Positions 17,317 through 25,644 of a stretch of 64,000 nucleotides of DNA are shown piece after piece. The stretch is taken from contig NZ_VTTM01000005.1 of the NCBI RefSeq assembly GCF_008364795.1, positions 310,001 through 374,000 on the forward strand. The letters run 5' to 3'. A program made the translations under genes and the position numbers. The notes below the pieces were generated by a model. That model was not told the origin of the DNA and ran no database searches. It was given only the letters and a program-made list of their open reading frames with translations. The stretch's first letter is position 1; every line of letters starts with the position of its first letter. Source of the DNA: Azospirillum oryzae (GTDB lineage Bacteria > Pseudomonadota > Alphaproteobacteria > Azospirillales > Azospirillaceae).

Positions 17317-18546
17317 TCACCCGGCAACGGCGGCGGACAGGCCGGCGACGACACCGAGGTCCTGAAGGTCGCGCCGCTCCGCGTCCGAGAATCCGAACTC
17401 GCTGAGGATCGTGTCGGTGTGCTCGCCCAGGCGCGGCGCCGCCCGGCGGTATTGCGCCGGGGTGCCGCCAAAATCGATGGGCAGGGCCAGCATCTCCACC
17501 GTGCCGGCGGTTGGATGCTCAAGCTCGACCAGGGTCCGGTTGTGGGCCACCTGCGGATCGTCGCGCAACGTCCGGTGCAGGTCCTGGATCGGCGCGGCCG
17601 GAACATTCGCCCTCGCCAGGATGTCCAGCCACTCCGCGGTGGGGCGCGCGGCGAAGATCCGGTCAAGTTCCGCGTCGAGCGCGTCGCGGTTGGCGCAGCG
17701 GTCGATGTTGGTGCGGAAGCGCGGGTCGGCGGCGAGATCGGGACGCTCGACGCCCTCGCACAGGGCAGTCCAGAATTTCTCCGTGAAGCAGGCCAGGAAG
17801 AAGAAGGAACCATCGGCGCCCCGGTAGTTCCGGTAGGGCACGAAGGTCGGGTGGCCGCTGCCCAGCCGGGGCGGCGCCGCCCCGCTGCGCAACGTTTCAC
17901 CATCGCGGGGGATGCAGCTGAAGATCGCACCGTTCAGCAGCGACAGCTCCAGCTTCTGCCCCTGCCCCGTCCGTTCCCGGTGCAGCAGCGCCGCCGAGAC
18001 CGCGAAGGCCAGCAGGGCGGCGGCACCGAAATCGGGATAGGGGCTGCCGATGCGCACCGGGGCGCCGTCCGCCTCGCCGGTCATCGCCATCAGGCCGCTG
18101 AGCGCCTGGATCACCGGGTCGTTGGCCGGAAGATGGGCGTAGGGACCCGTCTGCCCGAAGGCCGACACGCTGGCGTAGACGACGGATGGGTTGACCTTGC
18201 GCACGGCCTCGTAGCCGATGCCCAGGCGATCCACGGTGCCCGGACGGAAGTTCTCGGTGATCACATCGGCGGAGGCCGCCATGCGCAGGAAGACCGCGCG
18301 CCCTTCCGGCCGCTTCAAGTCGAGCCGGATGCTGCGCTTGTTGCGGTTCTGCGACAGGAAGATGCTGCTCTCGCCGTTGACGTAGACGGCCCCGATGCCG
18401 CGCGACAGCTCTCCCTGGTTCAGCTCCTCCACCTTCACGACGTCGGCGCCAAGGTCGCCCAGCATCATGGTGCCGACGGGGCCCGCCGTCATCACGGTAA
18501 GGTCGAGGATACGGTAGCCGGACAACGGCTGGGGGGACGTGCTCAT
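17317..18546 (-). CDS. CaiB/BaiF (family III) CoA-transferase
   Basis: This 409-residue protein begins GYRILDLTVMTAGPVGTMMLGDLGADVVKVEE and carries SQNRNKRSIRLDLK. The likely catalytic aspartate is Asp172 in GSPYPDFGAA. ATG 18546 is chosen because homologous sequence starts just after it; a longer frame to 18624 overlaps the previous gene. It should form the acyl-CoA that the acyl-CoA dehydrogenase and enoyl-CoA hydratase of this operon act on, using succinyl-CoA or another donor. It lies 20 bp after the flavoprotein gene and 7 bp before the GMC oxidoreductase gene. Confidence 0.9.
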   Translation of the reverse strand: MSTSPQPLSGYRILDLTVMTAGPVGTMMLGDLGADVVKVEELNQGELSRGIGAVYVNGESSIFLSQNRNKRSIRLDLKRPEGRAVFLRMAASADVITENFRPGTVDRLGIGYEAVRKVNPSVVYASVSAFGQTGPYAHLPANDPVIQALSGLMAMTGEADGAPVRIGSPYPDFGAAALLAFAVSAALLHRERTGQGQKLELSLLNGAIFSCIPRDGETLRSGAAPPRLGSGHPTFVPYRNYRGADGSFFFLACFTEKFWTALCEGVERPDLAADPRFRTNIDRCANRDALDAELDRIFAARPTAEWLDILARANVPAAPIQDLHRTLRDDPQVAHNRTLVELEHPTAGTVEMLALPIDFGGTPAQYRRAAPRLGEHTDTILSEFGFSDAERRDLQDLGVVAGLSAAVAG

Positions 18547-18566
18547 GGCTTCTCTTTCCGCAACGG

Positions 18567-20276
18567 TCAATAGGTCAGGGTGCGCATGGCGGCGGCGTCG
18601 CCGTCGCGCGTCCAGACGAAGCAACCGAGATAATGGGCGTCGTCGGTTTCCGGATGGTCGACCCGGTAATGGCCGCTGCGTGTCTCCGCCCGCTGCCGGC
18701 AGGCGCGAAGCACCAGTTCGCTGGATTGTACGAGGTTGCGCAGGCTGAGGCCCGGCAGCAGGGTGTCCGGTGTCAACCCCAGCGCGCCGTCCAGTTCGGC
18801 CTGCGCCTCACGCACCGTCGCCAGCGCCACGTCCAGCCCTTCGGCGGATTTCTCCACCAGGCAATGACGCTGCATGGCGCGCCGGACCGAAGCTTCGATG
18901 CCAACAAGGTCGGGCATGCCGGAAGGCCGCGTCGCCAGCGCCTGCGCGAGGCCATCCAGCGATTCGGTCAAGGTCGCGGCGGGACCGACCGTCGTCGCGG
19001 CGGCGCGACGGGCCGCCGCCGCGCCGGCCCGGTGGCCGAACACCTGCCCTTCGGCCAGGGAGTTGCCGCCCGGCCGGTCGGGGCCGCGCACGCCGCCCGC
19101 CAGTTCGCCGACCACATAGAGACCGGGAATCGTGCTCTCCGCGTCCGCGTTCGTCATCCGCACGCCGCCGTTCATGCATTGAAAGGCGATGCCGACCTCG
19201 AAACGGTCGTTCTGGACATCCAGTCCGCGCTGGCGCATCCAGCGGGCCGTGTTGGGAATGACCGCCGCGATGCGGTCGGGTGCGACATGCGCGAAGGAGA
19301 AATAGACCCCGCCATGCGGTGTCCCGCGCCCGGCGTCCACCTCCCGCGCGATGGCGATGTCGAGATGACGCGAGACGTTGGTGGTCGTGAAGGGGAACAC
19401 CTTCTCATCCTGAACCTCCTCGACGGTCACGCCATCGGGCAGATAGGAGGGGAGGAACTCGACGCCCTCGGCGTTGGTGATGCGGGGATGCAGGACGAAG
19501 CAGGACTTGCTGAAAAGCTGCACATAGGGATGGATCAGAGCCGGCCCGAACTGGTGGAACTCCAGATTGACCAGTTCCGCCCCGTGGCGGAAGCAGATCG
19601 CCTGCCCGTCGCCGGTCATCTCGGCGGTCGAGACTTGCCGTTCGAAAGCGCCATGCATGCCGCCGGTGCCCAGCACGACCGCCGGAGCCTCGTAGTGGAT
19701 CAGGACGCGGCGCGACGGGTCGTAGGCCAGCACGCCGGCGACGGCACCGTCCGCTCCCCGCACCAGATCGACCAGCATGACCGGCGCGTCCACGACGACG
19801 CCCAGCTCGGTCAGACGTTCGGCGATGGCCTGGACGAAGGCGTGTCCGGTCTTGCCGGAAACCCCCATCGCCCGCGCGTAGCTGCCGAAGTCGCTGCGGA
19901 TCAGCTTGTAGGCATCGGCCCCCGCGCGGTCGAACCGGACGCCCAACTCCATCAGATCGCGGATGCGACCGGGCGCGTCCTCCGCCAGCACGCGCACCAA
20001 TTCCGGGTCGATGAAGCCGCGTCCCGCCCGCATCGTGTCGTCGTAATGGACCGTGGGGTTGTCGCGCCCGTCCCCGAAGCCGGCGGCCCCCATGCTCATG
20101 ATCTCGCTGGCGCCATGGACGGTGCTGCCGCCGCTCTTCAGCGGCGCCTTTGCGACGAGGCGGACGTCGGCCCCGGCCTGTCGGGCCGACAACGCGGCGC
20201 GCGACGCGGCACCGCCGCCGCCGACGACGACGACGTCGGTTTTCACACGCTCGACCCCGATGGGCAGAGTGGCCAT
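18567..20276 (-). CDS. Fumarate reductase/succinate dehydrogenase-like flavoprotein subunit
   Basis: This 569-residue FAD protein has the dinucleotide motif DVVVVGGGGAASRAALSARQAGADV. GGSTVHGASEIMSMG, LEFHQFGPALIHPY and the nucleotide-binding GLYVVGELAGGVRGPDRPGGNSLAE follow. The C-terminal helical domain ends in ETRSGHYRVDHPETDD, the RxxSRGxHxRxDyP-like block of the SdhA/FrdA/NadB/AprA family. No iron-sulfur or membrane-anchor subunit lies nearby, so it may act as a soluble dehydrogenase/oxidase or with ETF. GGAGACTCACA precedes the ATG. It is 59 bp after the acyl-CoA dehydrogenase gene. Its reaction is unknown. Confidence 0.85.
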   Translation of the reverse strand: MATLPIGVERVKTDVVVVGGGGAASRAALSARQAGADVRLVAKAPLKSGGSTVHGASEIMSMGAAGFGDGRDNPTVHYDDTMRAGRGFIDPELVRVLAEDAPGRIRDLMELGVRFDRAGADAYKLIRSDFGSYARAMGVSGKTGHAFVQAIAERLTELGVVVDAPVMLVDLVRGADGAVAGVLAYDPSRRVLIHYEAPAVVLGTGGMHGAFERQVSTAEMTGDGQAICFRHGAELVNLEFHQFGPALIHPYVQLFSKSCFVLHPRITNAEGVEFLPSYLPDGVTVEEVQDEKVFPFTTTNVSRHLDIAIAREVDAGRGTPHGGVYFSFAHVAPDRIAAVIPNTARWMRQRGLDVQNDRFEVGIAFQCMNGGVRMTNADAESTIPGLYVVGELAGGVRGPDRPGGNSLAEGQVFGHRAGAAAARRAAATTVGPAATLTESLDGLAQALATRPSGMPDLVGIEASVRRAMQRHCLVEKSAEGLDVALATVREAQAELDGALGLTPDTLLPGLSLRNLVQSSELVLRACRQRAETRSGHYRVDHPETDDAHYLGCFVWTRDGDAAAMRTLTY

Positions 20277-20335
20277 TGTGAGTCTCCAATCAGTCTGCTT
20301 GAACCGCGCGCGCTCGGCGCGGCGTCGGCCAGGGA

Positions 20336-21511
20336 TCAGGCGAGGATGTCCCGCGCGATGATGTTCCGCTGGATTTCGTTGGTTCCGCCGAAGATTTGGA
20401 ACAGCTTCGATTCGCGGAAATGGCGCTGCATGGCGAACTCGCTGCAATAGCCGTTGGCGCCCATGATCTGGACACCGTCCACGGCGACCTGCATGTAGCT
20501 GTCGGACGCGAAGCATTTCGCCTGCGACGCCTCGGCGGAGCAGGGTTTGCCGTCGGCCAGCAGACGGGCGGCGCGGTAGACCAGCAACCGGCTGGCGTCG
20601 ATCCTGGTCTGCATGTCGACCAGCTTGTGCGACACCGCCTGGAACGCGGTGATTGGACGGCCGAACTGATTGCGCTCCATCGCGTAGGACCGCGCCAGAT
20701 CGAAGGCCGCCTGCGCGGCGCCCACGCACATGGCGCCCAGCGCCACGCGTTCCTTCGCCAGGACCGTCATCACCCGCTTCCATCCCGCGCCCTCGTCGCC
20801 GACCAATTGAGTGGCCGGCACGCGGACGTCCACCAGATTGACCTCGCAGGTGCGGATGGCATGACCGCCCAGCATGTCGATGGGCACGATCGCGATGCCC
20901 GGCGTCTTGGCCGGAATCAGCAGCAGGCTGATGCCGTCGTGCGGGGTGGCCCCACGGCCGGTGCGGCAGGCGGTGAGAATGTAATCGGCCTGAAGCGCGC
21001 CGGTGATCCACATCTTCGTGCCGTTGACGATGAAGTCGTCGCCCTCCCGCCGCGCCGTGGTGGTCAGGTTGGCCGCGTCGGAACCCGATCCATTCTCGCT
21101 GAGTGCGAAGGCGAAGAAAGTCTTCCCCTCGGCCAACGCGGGCAGCACCGCCTGCTTGATGGCCGGACTGGCGAAGCGGGCCAGCGCGCCACCGACCATG
21201 TTGACGTTCATGTTCCAGTACCGGGCCAGCGCGACGCTGTGGTAGCCGATGATCTCCAGCATGGCCACCATGTCGAGCACGCCGCCGACGCCGCCATGCT
21301 CCTCCGGCAGGTTCACGGCGAACCAGCCCTGTTCGGCCACCGCCCGGACGAGCTCCGCGGGAAACCGCTTCTCCTCGTCGCAGGCGCGGATGTAATCGGG
21401 ATCGGCGTGCTTTTCGAGGAACTTGTGGACGTTCTCGCGAAATTCGAAATGCACGTCGCTGAGGTACGGCGCGAGATCGTCGCGCCGCGCCAGGAAAAGG
21501 CCGCTGCTCAT
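20336..21511 (-). CDS. Acyl-CoA dehydrogenase (isovaleryl-type catalytic base position)
   Basis: This 391-residue FAD enzyme has LSENGSGSDAANL and WITGALQADYI, the flavin-binding blocks. Arg/Phe FGRPITAFQ follows, and the C-terminal IFGGTNEIQRNIIARDIL closes the family pattern. The Glu usually found before G-T in short- and medium-chain enzymes is Gly here. A Glu at residue 254 (LAKERVALG) instead matches the base of isovaleryl- and long-chain acyl-CoA dehydrogenases, so a branched substrate is suggested. It needs electron-transfer flavoprotein, which is encoded at 58.0-59.9 kb. It sits between the enoyl-CoA hydratase and flavoprotein genes of the operon. Confidence 0.92.
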   Translation of the reverse strand: MSSGLFLARRDDLAPYLSDVHFEFRENVHKFLEKHADPDYIRACDEEKRFPAELVRAVAEQGWFAVNLPEEHGGVGGVLDMVAMLEIIGYHSVALARYWNMNVNMVGGALARFASPAIKQAVLPALAEGKTFFAFALSENGSGSDAANLTTTARREGDDFIVNGTKMWITGALQADYILTACRTGRGATPHDGISLLLIPAKTPGIAIVPIDMLGGHAIRTCEVNLVDVRVPATQLVGDEGAGWKRVMTVLAKERVALGAMCVGAAQAAFDLARSYAMERNQFGRPITAFQAVSHKLVDMQTRIDASRLLVYRAARLLADGKPCSAEASQAKCFASDSYMQVAVDGVQIMGANGYCSEFAMQRHFRESKLFQIFGGTNEIQRNIIARDILA

Positions 21512-21550
21512 ATCGGTCTCCAGCGCCGGGTCGGCCGCGCCGCCCCGGTG

Positions 21551-22336
21551 TCAGTTGTGTGTCCAGGCGGGGGAGCGCTTCTCCAGGAAGGCGTTCCACC
21601 CTTCTTCCGCGTCGCGCGTCCGATAACGGGCGACGTAATCGCGCTCCTCGGCGTCCAGATAATCCCGCAGACCGGCGGCCAGGTCGTGATCGACAAGGCG
21701 CTTGACCGCCTGCACCGCGCCCGCCGGCCTCTCGGCCAGGGTCGCCGCCAGCGCCAGCGCGGCGTCGAGCGCGCCGCCCGGTGGCGTCACTTGGTCAACC
21801 ACCTCCGCCATCACGGATGCGTCCGCGGTGACGATCATGCCGGTTCCGGCCAGTCGCTTGGCGCGCGCCGGACCGGCGAGACGCCGCAGAAGATAAAGGC
21901 CGCCGGTGCCCGGAAAAGTGCCGCGAGCGACCTCCGGCAATCCGAGGCGGGCGTCGGACGCCACCACCCGGAGGTCACAGGCCAACGCCAGTTCGAACCC
22001 ACCGCCCAGACACGCCCCTTCCACCGCCGCGACGACCGGCTTGGCACAGGCGACGAGGCGCAGCGTCATCCGGTGACCGTTGCGGCAATGGTCGCGCGCG
22101 ACGTCCGGATCGCGGCGCACACCGAATTCCTTCAGATCGGCACCGGCGCAGAAGCAGTCGCCCCCAGTCAGCACCGCCGCCCGCACGTCGTCGGCCTCAT
22201 CGACAGCCGCCACGGCGTCGGTGATCGCGCGGCGCAACGGCTGAGTCAGCAGGTTCAAGGGCGGCGCGGCAAGGCGGATCACAGCGACGCCGCCGCGGCG
22301 TTCGACGACGACACCACCGGCAGGCTCCCCGGTCAT
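21551..22336 (-). CDS. Enoyl-CoA hydratase/isomerase family protein
   Basis: This 261-residue crotonase retains both catalytic glutamates, Glu115 in LGGGFE and Glu135 in LGLPE, plus the oxyanion segment FCAGADLKE. It should hydrate the enoyl-CoA made by the adjacent acyl-CoA dehydrogenase (39 bp downstream). Its start overlaps the aldolase stop by 4 bp (ATGA), implying translational coupling. The C-terminal RYRTRDAEEGWNAFLEKRSPAW is typical of this family. The substrate is unknown. Confidence 0.88.
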   Translation of the reverse strand: MTGEPAGGVVVERRGGVAVIRLAAPPLNLLTQPLRRAITDAVAAVDEADDVRAAVLTGGDCFCAGADLKEFGVRRDPDVARDHCRNGHRMTLRLVACAKPVVAAVEGACLGGGFELALACDLRVVASDARLGLPEVARGTFPGTGGLYLLRRLAGPARAKRLAGTGMIVTADASVMAEVVDQVTPPGGALDAALALAATLAERPAGAVQAVKRLVDHDLAAGLRDYLDAEERDYVARYRTRDAEEGWNAFLEKRSPAWTHN

Positions 22337-23142
22337 GGTGCCGCGAACTCTGGAAGCGCGCGCAGGAACGCGGTGCGGGCGTTGGCGCCAGCCATCATGA
22401 AGGCTAGGTCCGACCCGCTGAGAATGAAGCGAGCGCCGCGTTCGATGTAGTGGGCCATCAGGTCATGGTGGTAGATACCGCCGACACCGGGAAACTTGCC
22501 GTGCCGGCGACAGGCCGCGACCACCGCATCGACCGCCGTGCGGATATGGTCATGGCCGAACTGCCCCGGAACGCCGTATTCCGCCGCGAGGTCGTTGCCC
22601 CCGACCAGCAGGACATCGATCCCTTCCACCGCGGCGATGGCGTCGGCGTTCTCCACCCCTTCCGGCGTTTCGATCATGGCCACCACCAGGGTGGCGGCGT
22701 TCATCGCACCGATCAGGTCGGCCACCGCCATCGGATGGAAGCCGGTCTGCGGCAGCGCTCCGGGAACGGAACGCTTGCCCATCGGCGGGAACCGGCAATT
22801 GTCGACAATCCGCTGCGCCTCCTGCGCGGTGTTGACGTGCGGCGCGACGATGCCCATCGCTCCGGTGTCGAGCAGGCGGCTGGCATGGAAATGCTCGTGA
22901 CCGGGAACCCGGACCAACGGCGTGATGCCGACGTCGAGCGCCGCCATTGCGATCTGTGCCGCCGTGTCCAGGCTCATGGAGTTGTGCTCCATGTCGATGA
23001 ACAGCCAGTCAAATCCACAGCTGTGGGCGATGCGGGCGATATCGACCGTCCGCGCCTGGCGCAGACCCATCCCAAGGGACAGGTCGCCGGCGATCAGTTT
23101 CTGCTTGGCATGGTTGGTGGCAACCGGCGGTTGGGCCAGCAT
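22333..23142 (-). CDS. HpcH/HpaI-family class II aldolase
   Basis: This 269-residue TIM-barrel protein has GFDWLFIDMEHN near residue 45, VRVPGHEHFHASRLLDTGAMGIVAPHVNTA in the middle, and the metal-binding AMIETPEGVENADAIAAVEGIDVLLVGGNDLAAEYG in the second half. These are hallmarks of 2,4-dihydroxyhept-2-ene-1,7-dioate aldolase and 4-hydroxy-2-oxoacid aldolase relatives, which use a divalent metal and usually release pyruvate plus an aldehyde. It is the first structural gene after the GntR regulator (49 bp). The aldehyde product could be handled by the aldehyde dehydrogenase upstream. The specific acceptor is not predictable. Confidence 0.9.
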   Translation of the reverse strand: MLAQPPVATNHAKQKLIAGDLSLGMGLRQARTVDIARIAHSCGFDWLFIDMEHNSMSLDTAAQIAMAALDVGITPLVRVPGHEHFHASRLLDTGAMGIVAPHVNTAQEAQRIVDNCRFPPMGKRSVPGALPQTGFHPMAVADLIGAMNAATLVVAMIETPEGVENADAIAAVEGIDVLLVGGNDLAAEYGVPGQFGHDHIRTAVDAVVAACRRHGKFPGVGGIYHHDLMAHYIERGARFILSGSDLAFMMAGANARTAFLRALPEFAAP

Positions 23143-23191
23143 CTGGGAATATCCTTGTCGGTGATTGGGAGCCAGCCGGGGAAAACCATCG

Positions 23192-23890
23192 TCACTCCTC
23201 CGGCTGGGCGGACAGCGTGTCCAGCATGCGTTGTTTGCCCATCAGGATGTGCCGTTCGAAGGCGCGCTCGGTCTTGCCCGGATCGTGGGCGGTGATGCCA
23301 TCCAGGATTTTCGCGTGGTCCTGGATCGACACTTCGAGCTGGGCGGAGTTGCCGAGATTGCGTCGGCGGAACAGGTGCAGTTCGTTCGACAGCATCTCGT
23401 ACAGCGAGGCCAGCCGCTCGTTGCCGGAACAGGCCATAAGCAGGCTGTGGAAAGTCTGGTTGAGGGCGTAGTAGCGGGAAACATCCCGCGCTTCCCAAGC
23501 GGCGATCATCGTCGCGTGCAGGCTGGTCAGGTCAGCGATCTGCGCGTCGGTCGCTCGCGCCGCGATCAGCCGCCCGGCGGTGCGGGCCAGACCGGCACGG
23601 ACGTCGAACAGGTCGAGCGCCTCCTTCAGGCTGACGCGGCGCACGAACACGCCGCGGTTGGGCAGGATGGTGACGAGACCGGACCGTTCGAGCGTCCGCA
23701 CCGCCTCGCGCAGCGCGGTGCGGCTGACCTGGAACTGCTGGGCGAGCGCATACTCGTTCAGCTTGCCGCCCGCCGGAATTTCCCCATTGATGATCATCCG
23801 TTCCACGCGCTGTCCGATCGCCTCGACGAGCGGCTCCGTCGGCGCTCGTTCCAGCGGGGCGGCATTGTCTGCAATCACGGTGCGAGGCAT
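23192..23890 (-). CDS. GntR-family regulator, FadR/FCD subfamily
   Basis: This 232-residue repressor-type protein has an N-terminal winged helix at residues about 20-85 (LNEYALAQQFQVSRTALREAVRTLERSGLV, then PNRGVFVRRVS). An all-helical FCD effector domain follows to the C-terminus. FCD proteins bind organic acids, often with a metal. The gene heads the minus-strand catabolic operon and is followed 49 bp later by the aldolase, so it very likely controls that operon and itself. The start ATG at 23890 is preceded by an 84-bp gap after the aldehyde dehydrogenase gene. No clear operator palindrome was seen in that gap. Confidence 0.9.
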   Translation of the reverse strand: MPRTVIADNAAPLERAPTEPLVEAIGQRVERMIINGEIPAGGKLNEYALAQQFQVSRTALREAVRTLERSGLVTILPNRGVFVRRVSLKEALDLFDVRAGLARTAGRLIAARATDAQIADLTSLHATMIAAWEARDVSRYYALNQTFHSLLMACSGNERLASLYEMLSNELHLFRRRNLGNSAQLEVSIQDHAKILDGITAHDPGKTERAFERHILMGKQRMLDTLSAQPEE

Positions 23891-23974
23891 GACGAAAATT
23901 CCATATCCGTTGAACAGGCAGCGTGTTTTTTATCTGCAATCGCCGCTGAACAACAGCATCCTTTGCGTGTAAGA

Positions 23975-25414
23975 TCAGGCCAGTTCCATGTTGATGAATT
24001 TCGCATCGAGATAGTCGCGTATGCCCAACGCGCCGCCCTCGCGTCCGAAACCGCTCTGCTTCACGCCGCCGAATGGGGTCTCGGCGTTGGACGCGACGAA
24101 GGTGTTGATCCCGACCACGCCGACCCGCAGCGCCGCCGCCGTCTCGTGCGCACGCGCCAGCGATCCCGTGAAGACGTAGCCTGACAGACCATATTCCAGC
24201 CCGTTTGCACGCCGGACGACGTCGTCGAACGACGAAAAGCGTGAGATCGTGGCGATCGGGCCGAAAGGCTCATCCCTCATGACCGCGGCGTCCTCCGGCA
24301 CATCGACGAAGACGGTCGGCTCGTAGAAATAGCCGCGCTTCAGATGCGCCGGGCGAGCAGCGCCTGCGGCGGCCTTGACGCCGGAATCGCGCGCCTCCTC
24401 CACCATCCGCTCGACGGCGTCGCGCCGGCGCCGGGTGGCGAGGGGTCCCATGTCGACACCGGTCTCCAGCCCATGCCCCAACCGCATCGACCGCGCCCGT
24501 TCGGCGAAGAGTTCAGCGAATCGATCGGCTTTGCTTTCGTGCACGTAAAAGCGGGTGGGCGAGGCGCAGACCTGCCCGGCATTGCGGAATTTGGCGAGAA
24601 CCGATTTCCGGGCGACCGCCTCGATGTCGACGTCGTCGTGAACAATGACGGGAGCGTGACCACCCAATTCCATGGTCACCCGCTTGACCGTGTCGGCCGA
24701 TTGCCGCATCAGCAGCTTGCCGACAGGGACCGAGCCGGTGAAAGTGATCTTGCGCACCGACGGGTCGGCCAGCAGAGCGGGCGTGATGTCGGTGGGCTGC
24801 CCGGTCAGGATGTTGACGACACCAGCCGGGACGCCAGCCTCCACACAGCAGCGGCCGACCGCCAGCACGGCGCCGGGTGCCTCTTCCGCAGGCCGGCAGA
24901 TGATCGAGCAGCCCGCCGCCAGTGCTGGAGCGATCTTGCGGGACATCAGCAGCACCGGAAAGTTCCAGGCTGTGAAGGCGGCAACCACCCCGACCGGCTC
25001 GAACACCACATGCTGCCGGCTGCCGAGTCCGCGCGGTTCGATCACCTGCCCATAGATCCGCCGTGCCTCGTCGGCGAACCAGTCGAACAGGTCGATGGTC
25101 ATCTGCACTTCGCCGTGCGCCTGGTCGAGCGGCTTGCCAATCTCCTCGGTGATGAGGCGGGCGATTTCCTCACGGCGCTCCCCAATCAGCGCACCAATCC
25201 GGCGAATGACCGCCGACCGCTCCCACGGACCGGTGCGGCGCCAAATCTCGAACCCGGCATTGGCCGCGACGATGGCCGCAGCCGCATCCTCGGCGCCGGC
25301 CTGGGCCGCACTGCCGATGGGCTCCTCCGTCGCCGGATCGACGATGTCGTAGTTTGCCCGTGACGACGCCGGCCGCCATTCGCCGCCGATCAGCATGTCA
25401 TGCCGACGATTCAT
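23975..25414 (-). CDS. NAD(P)-dependent aldehyde dehydrogenase (succinate/alpha-ketoglutarate semialdehyde type)
   Basis: This protein is about 479 residues. ATG 25414 is preferred because GAGG lies 9 nt upstream; ATGs at 25420 and 25429 are alternatives. Key residues are present: AFTAWNFP, the glutamate in VTMELGGHAP (residue about 249) and the nucleophile in RNAGQVCASPTRF (about Cys283). The FRNAGQVCxSPTRF block is shared with GabD-like and Azospirillum alpha-ketoglutaric semialdehyde dehydrogenases. It faces the divergent ABC importer operon across a 230-bp gap and precedes the GntR regulator. It could oxidise an aldehyde from this cluster or the semialdehyde from the 36-48 kb sugar-acid pathway. 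Confidence 0.9.
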   Translation of the reverse strand: MNRRHDMLIGGEWRPASSRANYDIVDPATEEPIGSAAQAGAEDAAAAIVAANAGFEIWRRTGPWERSAVIRRIGALIGERREEIARLITEEIGKPLDQAHGEVQMTIDLFDWFADEARRIYGQVIEPRGLGSRQHVVFEPVGVVAAFTAWNFPVLLMSRKIAPALAAGCSIICRPAEEAPGAVLAVGRCCVEAGVPAGVVNILTGQPTDITPALLADPSVRKITFTGSVPVGKLLMRQSADTVKRVTMELGGHAPVIVHDDVDIEAVARKSVLAKFRNAGQVCASPTRFYVHESKADRFAELFAERARSMRLGHGLETGVDMGPLATRRRRDAVERMVEEARDSGVKAAAGAARPAHLKRGYFYEPTVFVDVPEDAAVMRDEPFGPIATISRFSSFDDVVRRANGLEYGLSGYVFTGSLARAHETAAALRVGVVGINTFVASNAETPFGGVKQSGFGREGGALGIRDYLDAKFINMELA

Positions 25415-25429
25415 TGTCATTCGCCTCAT

Positions 25430-25644
25430 TTATCTCTGATTTGCCATACGATTCCATGATGATTGCGCACTGTCAACGTCGAATTGTCGGCAAAATAAAT
25501 TGACATGCCGCCTGATTGTTGGCTTTTGTGATCAATGTGGAGCCGACGGCACTACCCCGCCCCCGGCGTTTCCGCGAAGCGGTCACGGCGTACCAAACCG
25601 CACCGCACCAAATCGCGAACACAACAAAACCGAGGAGGAAGCGA
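25430..25644. promoter_or_regulatory. Divergent promoter region between aldehyde dehydrogenase and HAAT importer 1
   Basis: This gap is more AT-rich than its flanks around 25435-25530. TTGACA at 25500-25505 is a candidate -35 element for the plus-strand importer, and TGTCAA at 25471-25476 is its inverted counterpart. A strong GAGGAGGA site lies just before the binding-protein ATG at 25645. The elements are predictions from sequence only. Confidence 0.4.

Noticed and set aside
20336..21511. Acyl-CoA dehydrogenase lacking its catalytic Glu (Gly before G-T near the C-terminus)
   Set aside because: A Glu at residue 254 occupies the alternative base position used by isovaleryl- and long-chain enzymes, so the enzyme is probably active.
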